A program made the position numbers and the translations under genes. Source: Adiantum capillus-veneris (Eukaryota > Streptophyta > Polypodiopsida > Polypodiales > Pteridaceae). Taken from it: DNA of 64,000 nucleotides. The DNA is taken from NCBI GenBank assembly GCA_014529385.2, contig CM043966.1:96681587-96745586 (forward strand). Direction: 5' to 3'. The notes below the pieces were generated by a model, which saw only the letters and a list, made by a program, of their open reading frames with translations, was not told the DNA's origin and ran no database searches. Shown piece after piece: positions 54,877-64,000 of this stretch (within the stretch, counting starts at the first letter, position 1; the number at the start of each line of letters is the position of its first letter).

Positions 54877-55925
54877 TTACAGACTCGCATCATGAACAGA
54901 AGGATCATAAGCGCACTCTCCACTAAATGCCCACTCTGTATCTATATCGGCATCATAGTCTCCTTTCACTGAAGATTCTACAATAGCTGCACTTGTAGTG
55001 GAACCAGCCTCTATCTTCTTGGCCTCTTTTGCCTTCATTTTAGGACACTGCTTGATGAAGTGATCATTAGCTTTGCAATAATGACAACGCATCTTCTTAT
55101 TGCCTTTTTCACAAGAATTCCTAGATGAGCTGCTGCTAGTAGCAGCATTAGGAACATGTGATTTTCCACTTGTTGTAGAACCATGAGAAGTGGCTACATT
55201 GCTCTTACCACCTTTTCTTTGAGCAACAAGAAAAGCATGCTCAACTGCACATTGTTTAGCCATGTTTTTTCTTGAAAGTGACTCCTGATATAGCAATGTG
55301 CATAATGCATCAAATTTGACAACATCAGGATTTACTTGGGTCATAAGTCACCAAGTACTAGCAAAAGTTTGATAAGAATCTGGCAATACATCAAGAACGG
55401 TCTGCACAAGTGAACTGTCAAAAATGACTTTGCCTACAGAAATGAGTTTCTCATTAATATCCTTGACACCAGCAAGGGAAGTTTCCATGTCATCTTCCTC
55501 ATGCATAATCTTCAATTCCAGCTCTTCACGCAACAATGCAACTTTAGCCTCATTGCAACTTGCATAAGGACCAACCAGAATATCCCAAGCCTGTTTAGTT
55601 GATTCAACCGAGAGAATGTGAGAAGTAATAGTCCGCTTCACAATTAATGCACGAGCCTGTGTATCTCTAACATCCTTACAAGCCTGCTGACCTGTAGGCA
55701 AAACAGCTCTAGCAACATCAATCCTGCCACCAAAACCTGCAACATCTTCAATAGTGCCTACATCCACAGAATCAGGATGTACATCAATGCCCTGCACAAC
55801 ATTCCAAACTCTCTTTGATCCACAAGAACATGTTGCATCATGTAAGCCCACATTGGGTAATTGTCCTCGTCCAATTTATCCTCAATAGCAAACATCTTGA
55901 ACACATCTGTGTTGTTGTCATCCAT
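54877..55925 (-). pseudogene. copia Gag with zinc knuckle
   Basis: Starts at ATG 55925 (MDDNNTDVFKMFAIEDKLDEDNYPMW); frameshift near 55,800; 55851-55348 gives VKRTITSHILSVESTKQAWDILVG and the gag helices; 55344-54877 contains CHYCKANDHFIKQC, a canonical zinc knuckle, followed by the approach to protease. Confidence 0.8.
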
Positions 55926-56171
55926 GGCGAGTGCCTTGCACCTGATGTGAAAACTGCTCGAAAAGGGGATAAATGAAGCGGGACTAACATGTGCTATGTA
56001 GCACAACCCGCACTAATAGAAATTTTAGACAAAAGGACGAATTTCTTGTGCAGTATTGCTTGTAGTGGAAACGAAGGTCGAAATGAGCCTAAATCAAAAT
56101 TTCGAGCTCACCTAAATCTAAGAAAGTGAAAAATTCGTGTGTTGGCGACTATGCTCGGGAGGATGCAACCT

Positions 56172-56183
56172 GCTCTGATACCA
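56172..56183 (-). promoter_or_regulatory. primer-binding site, initiator tRNA-Met type
   Basis: The minus strand reads tggtatcagagc, identical to the PBS of the copia element at 43157. Two bases from the LTR edge at 56186. Confidence 0.85.
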
Positions 56184-56185
56184 AT

Positions 56186-56343
56186 TGTTGGAAATAGGGT
56201 TGCAAGGAAACACACACAGCTTGGAGAAGATGAAGAAGCTCAAGGCACACAATAGAGAGTAGTATTGCTTAGTGCACAATGGGAAAAAAAGTTAGCCCTA
56301 GTATGATGGACATATATACAATGCATAGGGAAAAAACCTCCTA
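56186..56343 (-). repeat. copia LTR fragment (first head)
   Basis: Starts tgttggaaataggg on the + strand and matches 57170-57327 through to cctcctag, where it is cut and joined to a gag fragment of a second copy. Confidence 0.75.
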
Positions 56344-56840
56344 GTTCTCATTGATATCCTTGATACCAGCAAAGGAAAGTGTCCATGTCATCTTCCTCAT
56401 GCATAATATTTGAATCTAGCTCTTTTACGCAGCAATGCAATTTTAGCCTCATTGTGACTTGCATAAAGACCAGCCAGAATATCCCAAACCTATTTAGTTG
56501 ACTTAATTGAGCGAATATATGGAGTAATATTGCGCTTCACAGATAATGCAATCAATGCATGAGCCTGCACATCTCTAACATCCCATCGAGCCTGCTCAAT
56601 CGTAGGCAAAACAACTCCAGTAGGAGCAATCTTGCCACCAAAACGAGCAACATCCTCAACAACGCTTGTATCCATAGAATATGGGACGTACATCAATGCC
56701 TTGCACAACATTTTAAATGCCCTTTGACACAAGAACATGTTGCATCATGTAAACTCACATTGGGTAATTGTCTCCATCCAATTTATCCTTACCAACAACC
56801 TCTTGAACACATTTGTGTTGTTGTCAACCATGATGAGTGA
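56344..56840 (-). pseudogene. second copia Gag fragment (second head)
   Basis: Similar to 55,440-55,925 throughout (for example the region for RNITPYIRSIKSTK against RTITSHILSVESTK), with more lesions. It begins abruptly at ttctcattgatatcc next to the LTR fragment, so a truncated second copy lies upstream of the first. Confidence 0.7.
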
Positions 56841-57155
56841 CTGCACCTGATGTGAAAACTATTCGAAAAGAGGTAAAACGAAGTAGGACCAACACGTGCT
56901 ATATAGCACAACCCAAGGAAGACTGTAAAGAACCCGTTCTGCAAAAAATTGCACTGATAGAAATTTTGCAGAAAAGGAAGAAATTGCTTTCGCAGTGCTA
57001 TCCTTATAGTGAAAACGGAGGCTGAAATGAGCTCGAATAGAAAATTTGAGTAGACTAAGCTCTATGTAGAGGCTCACAAAAGCTCACACAAATCAGAGAA
57101 AGTGAGCAGGCATGTGCTAGTGATGCTGACGACTATGGCTGGGAGGACGCAAGCT

Positions 57156-57330
57156 GCAATGACACCAATTGTTGGAAATAGGGTTGCAAGGGAACACACA
57201 CAACTTGGAGAAGATGAAGAAGTTCTAGCACACAACAGAGAGTGTATTGCTGCACAATAGAAAGAAAAGTTAGCCCTAGAATGATGGGCGCATATACAAT
57301 GCACGGGGAATAAAACCTCCTAGTGAGGGA
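57156..57330 (-). repeat. PBS remnant and LTR fragment of the second copia head
   Basis: The + strand gcaatgacacca (57156-57167) is a decayed copy of gctctgatacca, followed by the LTR edge tgttggaaataggg at 57170. Similarity to the first LTR fragment runs to about 57,327; the LTR may continue further right. Confidence 0.65.
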
Positions 57331-57340
57331 TAAAATGTCT

Positions 57341-58150
57341 CGGCGGTCCTAAGTGTATTCACACACATCACTACCACATATGTATGGTAACATCAGAGTG
57401 AAAGTGATCAACTCGTTTATGCTCTCGTACATAGCCTTCAATAGTCCACTACTTAAGTTGGCCAATTGCAACTGGATTTTTTTTTTCTTGAAATCGATGA
57501 AAAGATTTTCATGGAAAAACAACACCAAAGACTGGATGCCTTGACAATGGGCTAGATGGGAGTCCGCTGCAAGATCAGTAACCTATTATTCATACGGAAG
57601 CCCAATGTGCCAAATTTGTGGTAGCATTCTATTACGACAAAGGAGATGATGTGCAACACTAAACTGTGCGCTCAAGGTAGCCAGTGGAAAGGGCTTGAGG
57701 TGCACGACAAATTGCCTGACCCTAGGTGGTCTACCCTGAGACTTGGGGGCACAACGGGTGAGCTAGTTCAAAAATGCAACAGAGCCATGGAGGCCGAGAG
57801 TAACAAGGTATTTTTATAACTCTATAATTGGTCCCCCTTGGCTATCTAAGGCAGGAAGCATCTTATTGAACCCATTCTGGAGGAAAGTTGCTAGAAACAT
57901 AAATAACAAAGGACTACGACGAGACTGGGCCATTTTTGAGACAACAACAACAGGAGTTGGAAAGGAACATACCAACTGGCTACCCACCAGTTTCACCTCA
58001 GTGGGATTGAAAGACTACTGGTCAACAAAACTAAGGATGTTTACCACACTTTAATGATTTCGTCAGATTGGTTTTCCCCCCTGAACAAGTAGCGGGGTAG
58101 GCAATGGCCGGCATCAAGATGGGTGTCAATAGCGAAGAACATTTGGTGCC
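57341..58150. other. no gene recognised; possibly LINE-derived
   Basis: Broken + strand coding-like stretches (NPFWRKVARNINNKGLRRDW near 57,870; TNWLPTSFTSVGLKDYW near 57,970) lie just upstream of the LINE zinc-finger scrap and may be part of the same element. No start or domain assigned. Confidence 0.35.
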
Positions 58151-58159
58151 CACAATGGT

Positions 58160-58460
58160 CGTATGGGATGAATAATTTTTTTATGGAAGGTACTATGGGG
58201 AGCCTTGTCGACTGGTGTGAAGGTTCTAGTCAGAGGCATTGGTCCAAATAGATGCTCACAATGCAGAACGGCTGGTGAGGACCTCCCTCACTTATTCAAG
58301 GAGTGCCCGCACCCTGGTAGGGAAGATTAGCAACTGGATTCAAAAGACCTGCAAGATAGGGTTCTTCAAGAACGATCTCTTCTTGGGAGGGAAGGTGATG
58401 AAAAGCCAAGAGATGCTTATCTACTTCAAGCAAGTATGGAAGTCCAAGAACTAACTGCCT
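58160..58460 (+). pseudogene. LINE C-terminal zinc-binding (zf-RVT-like) fragment
   Basis: LWGALSTGVKVLVRGIGPNRCSQCR-type sequence followed by DLPHLFKECPH: the C-X2-C...H-X4-C pattern of the zinc-binding region after plant LINE RT domains. Short and frameshifted. It lies about 1.1 kb upstream of the LRX start. Confidence 0.5.
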
Positions 58461-58958
58461 GGTCTTCATGAACGCCTTGGAAACAACTAGAGTCACGGAG
58501 ATTATACAAGAAAGCAGGAAAGCGATTGTTGCCATTGGAAAACGGAAGAACTCTATAGAGTGGAATAGGGCAATTTGCGCCGTAATGACTGACTTGCTTT
58601 GTATGCCTGGGACTTTGAGCTCTTCGGTGTATGGCAAGATCCCTCAAGCTTGTGTCGAGCTTGAGGTTACTTTGTACATTTCTTTTGTAGTAATATAACA
58701 CATCCACTCACAATTGTGAGTTAGAAATAAAAATTATTTTATTTTTTTCTAATTTAGAAGTTGGTTGAAGTTTGAACTTGTTCCATAAGGCAGGCTTCTT
58801 GATTTATCCGATCTTGAGCAATGAGACGGTGTTGTGGGAAAGGCTAGGCTAGCTGTTATAAGCCGCAGTAAATTGGGGAGGCTACAAGGCAAGCCTTTGC
58901 AGATACCTCTACTGGCCTCCTCTCTCATCATTTCGTCGGTGACAACCCAGCGTACCCT

Positions 58959-59008
58959 CACACACACTCACACGGACACACACACACTCTCTCTCTCTCT
59001 CTCTCTCT
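58959..59008. repeat. (CA)n(CT)n microsatellite in the LRX upstream region
   Basis: CA repeats pass into a CT run. CT-rich tracts are common in plant promoters and 5' leaders, so it may be part of the LRX regulatory region. Confidence 0.85.
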
Positions 59009-59269
59009 TCCCTTCTGCTCGGCTGCACATTCATCATCATCATCAGTATCCCCCGCCTTCTCTCGTGCCTTGTGGGCAGCTGGATTTTCCTCAATATTCC
59101 CTTCTCCCCTGCTCCAGAAGCTTGCCCTGCCTCCGCCATTTGCCCTCTTCTGAGCTTCTCCAATTTAGCTCACCCACCAGCTTGCGGGGAGAGACGCCCT
59201 CTCTTTGTCCCTCTCGTCGCGTGTTGGGTGGCTACATTGCTCTGTATTGTGAGGCAAAGCATAAGATCT

Positions 59270-59272
<3 letters not shown>

Positions 59273-59311
<39 letters not shown>
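59273..59311. repeat. (GA)n microsatellite next to the LRX TATA-like box
   Basis: About 19 GA units ending 10 bp before atttataa. GA tracts near plant core promoters can bind BPC/GAGA-type factors (family knowledge; not shown here). Confidence 0.85.
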
Positions 59312-59314
<3 letters not shown>

Positions 59315-59320
59315 TGAGCT

Positions 59321-59328
59321 ATTTATAA
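59321..59328 (+). promoter_or_regulatory. TATA-like box of the LRX gene
   Basis: atttataa, 200 bp upstream of the ATG at 59528. Best core-promoter candidate in the 600 bp before the gene. If right, the 5' UTR is about 170 nt. Confidence 0.4.
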
Positions 59329-59527
59329 GAGTTTTCCTGTATTGTAATCCCAACAGAAGAAGCTTGGAAAGAGCTGTATAGCATTGCTTGAAGCTGCATT
59401 GTACTTGACAGAAACCATACATTCCTGCTGTAGCAGCATTGTACTTGGAACAAACCATAGACTCAGGCTGTGAATGTGAAGCCTTTACAGAAGTGGTTGC
59501 AGGGCTTGAGTCTTCGTTTTCATCGCC

Positions 59528-62500
59528 ATGAGAGGTAGCTCAGAGCTACCCTGCTTAAGAAAATGGACCTTGATATCCCTTCTTATGCTTGCTTCAATAG
59601 TACTGGACTCCTCTTTAACCCACAGTCTCCGCATTGGGCGACGCCTCACTGCTCTTCAGAAAAGGGAACTTGAAGAAGAGCAAGTGAGCCACATGGAGAC
59701 CTTCTACAGTGAAGAGGGCAGGGGAAGATACATGCTGGAGGCGATTCCTGCTGACCTTGTGTTCGAGAATGACAGACTCAGAGATGCATACATTGCCCTC
59801 CAGGCTTGGAAAAAGGTCATATTCTCCGACCCCCTCAACTATACAGCTACTTGGGTTGGTCCAGATGTATGCAGCTACAGAGGGGTTTACTGTGCGGATG
59901 CCCCCAACGATCCTTGTGTCACCACTGTTGGAGGAATTGACTTTAATCATGCGGACCTTGCGGGCTTTCTTCCGGAGGAGTTGGGTCTCCTTACCGATCT
60001 GGCTCTTCTCCATCTGAACTCCAACAGGTTAGCTTCCTCATTCTGTATAGCTCGTTGTATATGTTTATGTGCTTTATGTAATGTCCAGACATGGAAGTGG
60101 GCAGTGGAGCTTTTGGGGGGCATTTTTGCACCAGTTTTATTCTTAGCGCCGCCTTCTTTAGTGAGGTCCCTTCTGGATCTATTTCATGGTGATCAGCAAG
60201 AGTTGTAAATTCTAGGCTTGAGTACTAGGAAGGACCGCCAAATGCGCATGCATTTGTACATTCACACAAGATCTTTACAAATTCTGTGCCTTAAATGATG
60301 GTTGCAAATGCAAGTTTGCCCACCCATTTGGTGGGGGTTGGATGTTGATTGTCAGTTTCTGGGTTTGATTTAGCCTGGAAATCCTCTTAGATTGTAATTT
60401 TGAACTCCTGCTCATTCTAAGCTCCTCGGGATTCCATTGATGAGGTGGATATAGTGAATAATCTAAGGAATTATGTGAAGGATTTGTGCTTTGGGAAAGG
60501 AACGTTATACCCAGAATTTTACGCATCTTGGGTTTCCCTTATATTGGAGCTTTGGCCTCTGAGACCTCTTAGGCCCTTCTAGCTGAGAATCACCTCACTC
60601 CGACTGAGGTCATCATAGAGATTAGAACAACTCAATACTTGCCTAAGGGAGAATGATTCAATACAATTGTTCTCTCTGTTGTTTTGATTTTGTCAGGTTT
60701 CAATGCCTGGCCTAGGGTATATGTTAGTCTGTAGACTCTCACTTTTGGGGCCTGACCTTGGCGCTACCATTGATGACGGATTTTCTCGTACAAGTGAATT
60801 TCATGGTGTAAAAATTAGTCTCGGTTTGATAGTCGCAGAGAGCTTCATGTCTGGTTCGGTGTCATGACGTGTGAGGTACGTTAGGATTTATCATGTGGAA
60901 TCAATAGGGGCTTCATTTTGGGGCTTGAACCAGGTGCTACAGCTCTTGAGCTTTCTCATTGGACAGGTTGATGCGTGCGTTTCGTGTCCGGCTGTTCTAG
61001 GTCCATCTGCTGCTAATGCTGTCGTCGAAAACTTGATGTTTTTACGATTGCAAGCACCAATTGATCAAGATTTTTCGCCTATAAAGAGACTTCACAGTTC
61101 AAAGGATGTTTTCAGACTTTGTATGATTGATTCATCAGCCTGTAACTGAGGTGCTTTGTTGCAGGTTTTGTGGCATCTTACCTCGGAGCTTCAGTAAACT
61201 TCAGCTCCTGTTTGAGCTGGACCTCAGCAACAATCGCTTTGTTGGTGCCTTTCCTTCTGTGGCACTTTCTCTGTCCAGTCTGCATTATCTTGACATACGC
61301 TACAATGAGTTTGAAGGTGAGCTCCCTAGTGAGCTTTTTGGGAAGAATTTGGATGCCATTTTTGTCAACAACAACCGCTTTGTAAGCGGCATTCCACTCA
61401 ACCTTGGCAGCTCACCGGTTTCTGTCGTTGTCTTTGCCAACAACAAGTTTTCTGGATGCATCCCGCCTAGCATTGGGAACATGGGTCCGAATCTGAATGA
61501 GATTATTTTCCTTAACAATCAGCTCACAGGTTGCATTAACCCCAACATTGGATTACTTCGAAATCTAACCGTTTTGGATGTTAGCTTTAACCAGCTCAGT
61601 GGAACCCTGCCTGAGACCATTGCAGAGATGGTGAGTTTAGAGCAGCTTGATGTGGCAGTGAACATGTTTACTGGCGAGATACCTCCAGAAATTTGTGCCT
61701 TGCCCAACCTGAAGAACTTCACTTATTACGACAATCTCTTTACTGGCGAGGCTGCGAATTGTCTGGCTCTACCAAGCGATGGGGTTTCTATCAATGACAG
61801 GCTCAACTGCATTCCAGGAAGACCAGCACAAAAGTCTTTCAAGGAGTGTGCAGCTGCCCTATCTCACACCAAGAGTTGCGACCAGTTTGTCTGTGGACCG
61901 CCACCAGGGCCTCCCACCCTGGAACCCCCACCGTCACCAAAGGCTCCCGTCGTCACTCCTCCTCCCTCTCCCCCTGTATCGCCACCGCCTCCTAAAACGT
62001 GCCCCAACAAGAATAGGAATCCTCCTCCCAATCCTGTTTCGCCCGCTCCAGCTCCATCTGGGGCATCCCCTACGACATTTCCTCCTCCCGCCACGTTGAG
62101 TCCTACTCCTTCTGGTGCCTCCCCTGTTTTTGTACCTCCTCCAGTGTCCACAACTCCCATTTCACCGGTTCCCTCGCCACCAGTTCCAGTCTCTCCTTCT
62201 CCACCTCCACCAGAGGAAGTACCATCACCCCCTCCTCCGGAGGTACCTTCCACACCGTCAATCAAGCTTCCACCTCCAGTAATTCATTATGGGTCCCCAC
62301 CACCCCCTCCACCCAGCCCTTCACCTCCCCCTCTCCCTCCCTCATCACCGCCTCCACCTCCCCCGTCCCCTCCCACAAGCCCTCCCTATGTGTATCCCTC
62401 TCCTCCTCCACCGTCACCTCCTCCCTATGTGTATGAGTCCCCGCCCCCCCCATCTCCTCCCTCAAGTCCACCCTATGTGTATGTCTCTCCACCTCCACCG

Positions 62501-62977
62501 CCACCTTGCCCGCCTCCGCTTTCCCCTCCCCACAGCTATGAGTCCCCACCTCCGCCTACATCACCGCCACCCTATATCTACGAGTCTCCACCTCCCCCAC
62601 CCCCCACATTGTCTCCTCCCTATCTTTATGAGTCCCCCCCTCCACCACCCCCCTATGTCTATGAATCTCCACCTCCTCCACCATATGTATATGTGTCTCC
62701 GCCGCCCCCTCCATCATCCCCTCCCCCATCTCTGAGTGCACCTCCTCCACAGCCTCCGTCGCCGAAGCCTGCAGAACCTCCTTGTGAAACTGAAAAGCCT
62801 TCACCTCCTCCTGAAGAAGCTGCAGCATCCCCTACTGCCATGCCACCACGGTCGTGGTCAATGCACCATAAGCCTCCTCACAGGGAGAAAATGCCCCCTC
62901 CATTCACATACTCTTATGAGTCACCTCCTCCACCTCCTTACACCTATGATGAGTCTCCTCCTCCCCCTGTTTACTAA
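59528..62977 (+). CDS. leucine-rich repeat extensin-like protein (LRX/PEX family), two exons
   Basis: Join 59528-60027 and 61165-62977, 770 codons. Donor aacag|gttagc and acceptor ttgttgcag|g restore LHLNSN-R-FCGILP across the junction (phase 2). Residues 1-32: signal peptide (hydrophobic SLLMLASIVL). LRX N-terminal motif ALQAWKKVIFSDP and WVGPDVCSYRGVYC, then about ten LRRs (residues about 130-380), a Cys hinge (CDQFVCGPPPG, about 402-410), then an extensin domain of SPPPP blocks with YVYESPPPP-type Tyr motifs, ending PPPPVY. Family members sit in the cell wall, crosslink through Tyr and bind RALF peptides by the LRR domain. No stops or frameshifts; the gene looks functional. Confidence 0.93.
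60028..61164 (+). other. intron of the LRX gene, 1,137 bp
   Basis: GT-AG intron with a T-rich stretch and gtgctttgttgcag at the 3' end. AT-rich with stops in all frames. It splits an LRR unit between the Asn-Ser-Asn of one repeat and its Arg-Phe. Without removing it, exon 1 reads into a tail of about 60 unrelated residues. Confidence 0.9.
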
Positions 62978-64000
62978 ACACACTCGTTTTGTGCATTTGG
63001 AGAGAGCGCCGAACTACCTCGGGCAGACGTCGTGATCTGAAGCTGGAAGATTTTAATGCAGAGAGCTACAGCTTGACACACTCACTTTGACTTGATGATG
63101 ATGATGAAGAGGAGTTCTGACTTCTTCTGGAAACATACAGGGATGCAAATTTTTTCCTTCTTTTGTTTGTAGCTACAAAGCATTTGTATTTGTTTGATTC
63201 TTAGGGCCGATGATTCTCATTCTGTTTTTTGAAGGTTGAAGAGATTATCTCAGAGCAGAGATTTCATTCAAATCTAAGCGCTTGTAACTTAATAACTTGT
63301 GTTAGTGAGTCTGTCTTGTGTTTGTTATGTTTTTCAAAAAACTCCTCAGTTACTTTGTGCTTTGTAATTGATCTATGTGCTCATCTTGATACTTCAATTC
63401 TATTCCTATTTCCTATAAGGTAAAAGCCCTGTGAGTCCTCACATTGTTCTGAACTTGTTTGTGGGTAAGGAGTCCCATATGCATGTGTTTGGAGTGTGTG
63501 TGCATGCGCGCCCCGTGCCCGCGGAGATGCAGTAGTATTGTTGTGTATTGCTACATGTTGAGAGCATACAGAATGCATGTTCATTCAAATCCATGCATCT
63601 TTGTGCATGTATAAGAGTTCACATTACCCATGTATCCCATGAAGATATGTATAAGTACTTTGTATTTGTACGTGCGAACGAGGGCATGCACATCTATGTT
63701 CTCAGGCAATCATGCATACGTCTGTTCAAAAGTGCAGATATGGGGCTTGACAAGGTGGTGCATGAAGCATTGGAGACACAGTTCTTATCTCACATGGATA
63801 AGCTTCTATCTAGCGGTTGAGTCTATTTTGTGGTGATTGGATGTGAGGGGCAAAGAGCCCATATGGTGTATTGGCAAGGGGCCTTTCTAGCAAGGGCTAT
63901 AAAGGGATTGAATGGGTGGAGACTCATGTGCAAGTAACCCAGTCTCACATTGGAATTCTCTAAGTGGCCAAAGCTACCTAGATTTTTTCTTTCTTTATAG
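62978..64000. other. 3' flank of the LRX gene
   Basis: The 3' UTR probably extends several hundred bases (T-rich from about 63,140). No clear AATAAA was seen; taataactt near 63,290 is a weak alternative. Past about 63,450 there is nothing recognisable, only short ORFs without family features. Confidence 0.45.

Larger units (their letters stand above)
52534..56343 (-). mobile_element. degraded minus-strand Ty1/copia element
   Basis: From right to left: LTR fragment (56343-56186), PBS (56183-56172), gag (55925-54877), protease and integrase (54808-53565), RT (53555-52534). Integrase before RT is the copia order. Broken by frameshifts and by loss of a catalytic RT residue. RNase H and the 3' LTR are missing. 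A different lineage from the element at 43-49 kb (Gag begins MDDNNTDVFKMF). Confidence 0.82.

Noticed and set aside
61864-62841. Gly/Glu-rich and His-rich ORFs antisense to or out of frame with the extensin repeats
   Set aside because: Shadows of the Pro-rich coding strand of the LRX gene; no independent features.

Overview
The window looks like nuclear DNA of a land plant in a repeat-rich region. The only clearly single-copy host gene is a leucine-rich-repeat extensin (LRX/PEX family) at 59,528-62,977: two exons, one 1,137-bp intron, 770 codons. Almost everything else is transposable elements, satellite DNA and (GA)n/(TG)n microsatellites. The mix of Ty3/gypsy, Ty1/copia, LINE and DUF7869-like DNA-element relics, plus the LRX intron, would suit a fern or another non-angiosperm vascular plant, but I cannot fix the species from sequence alone.

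Layout. 1-2.4 kb: AT-rich DNA, an LTR-like promoter and two tandem, overlapping, homologous small ORFs (1,755-2,182). 2.4-17.4 kb: gypsy-type material on the + strand. A first gag-protease cassette (2,439-5,065) is followed without a recognisable LTR by a long element with gag, protease, RT, RNase H and integrase, then a second protease-like domain after integrase (13,540-13,880), an extra acidic ORF (14,983-15,405), and a PPT plus LTR (16,764-17,400). 17.4-23.4 kb: a decayed minus-strand gypsy element with its own PBS and LTR edge. 25.0-27.6 kb: a decayed + strand copia element, abutting a minus-strand LINE fragment (27.6-28.3 kb). 29.3-34.3 kb: broken minus-strand ORFs I do not recognise.

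30.6-42.9 kb carries repeats built around a near-perfect palindrome centred on CTTAAG: half-site GGCTCAAACTT followed by its reverse complement. 38.96-42.67 kb and 49.15-52.26 kb are two copies of one degenerate element that encodes a DUF7869-like (transposase-like) protein; the second copy holds a clean 247-bp MITE. Between them lies a copia element (42,963-49,147) with 192-bp LTRs. Its integrase region contains an internal inverted duplication, a 251-bp stem with a 31-nt spacer. 52.5-57.3 kb: a minus-strand copia relic with two heads. 58.2 kb: a LINE zinc-finger scrap. 58.8-64 kb: the LRX gene and its flanks.

Most likely to be new or worth follow-up: the post-integrase protease in the gypsy element, the hairpin-forming copia element, the CTTAAG-palindrome arrays, the paired small ORFs with an ATGA overlap, and the paired DUF7869-like elements with their MITE.
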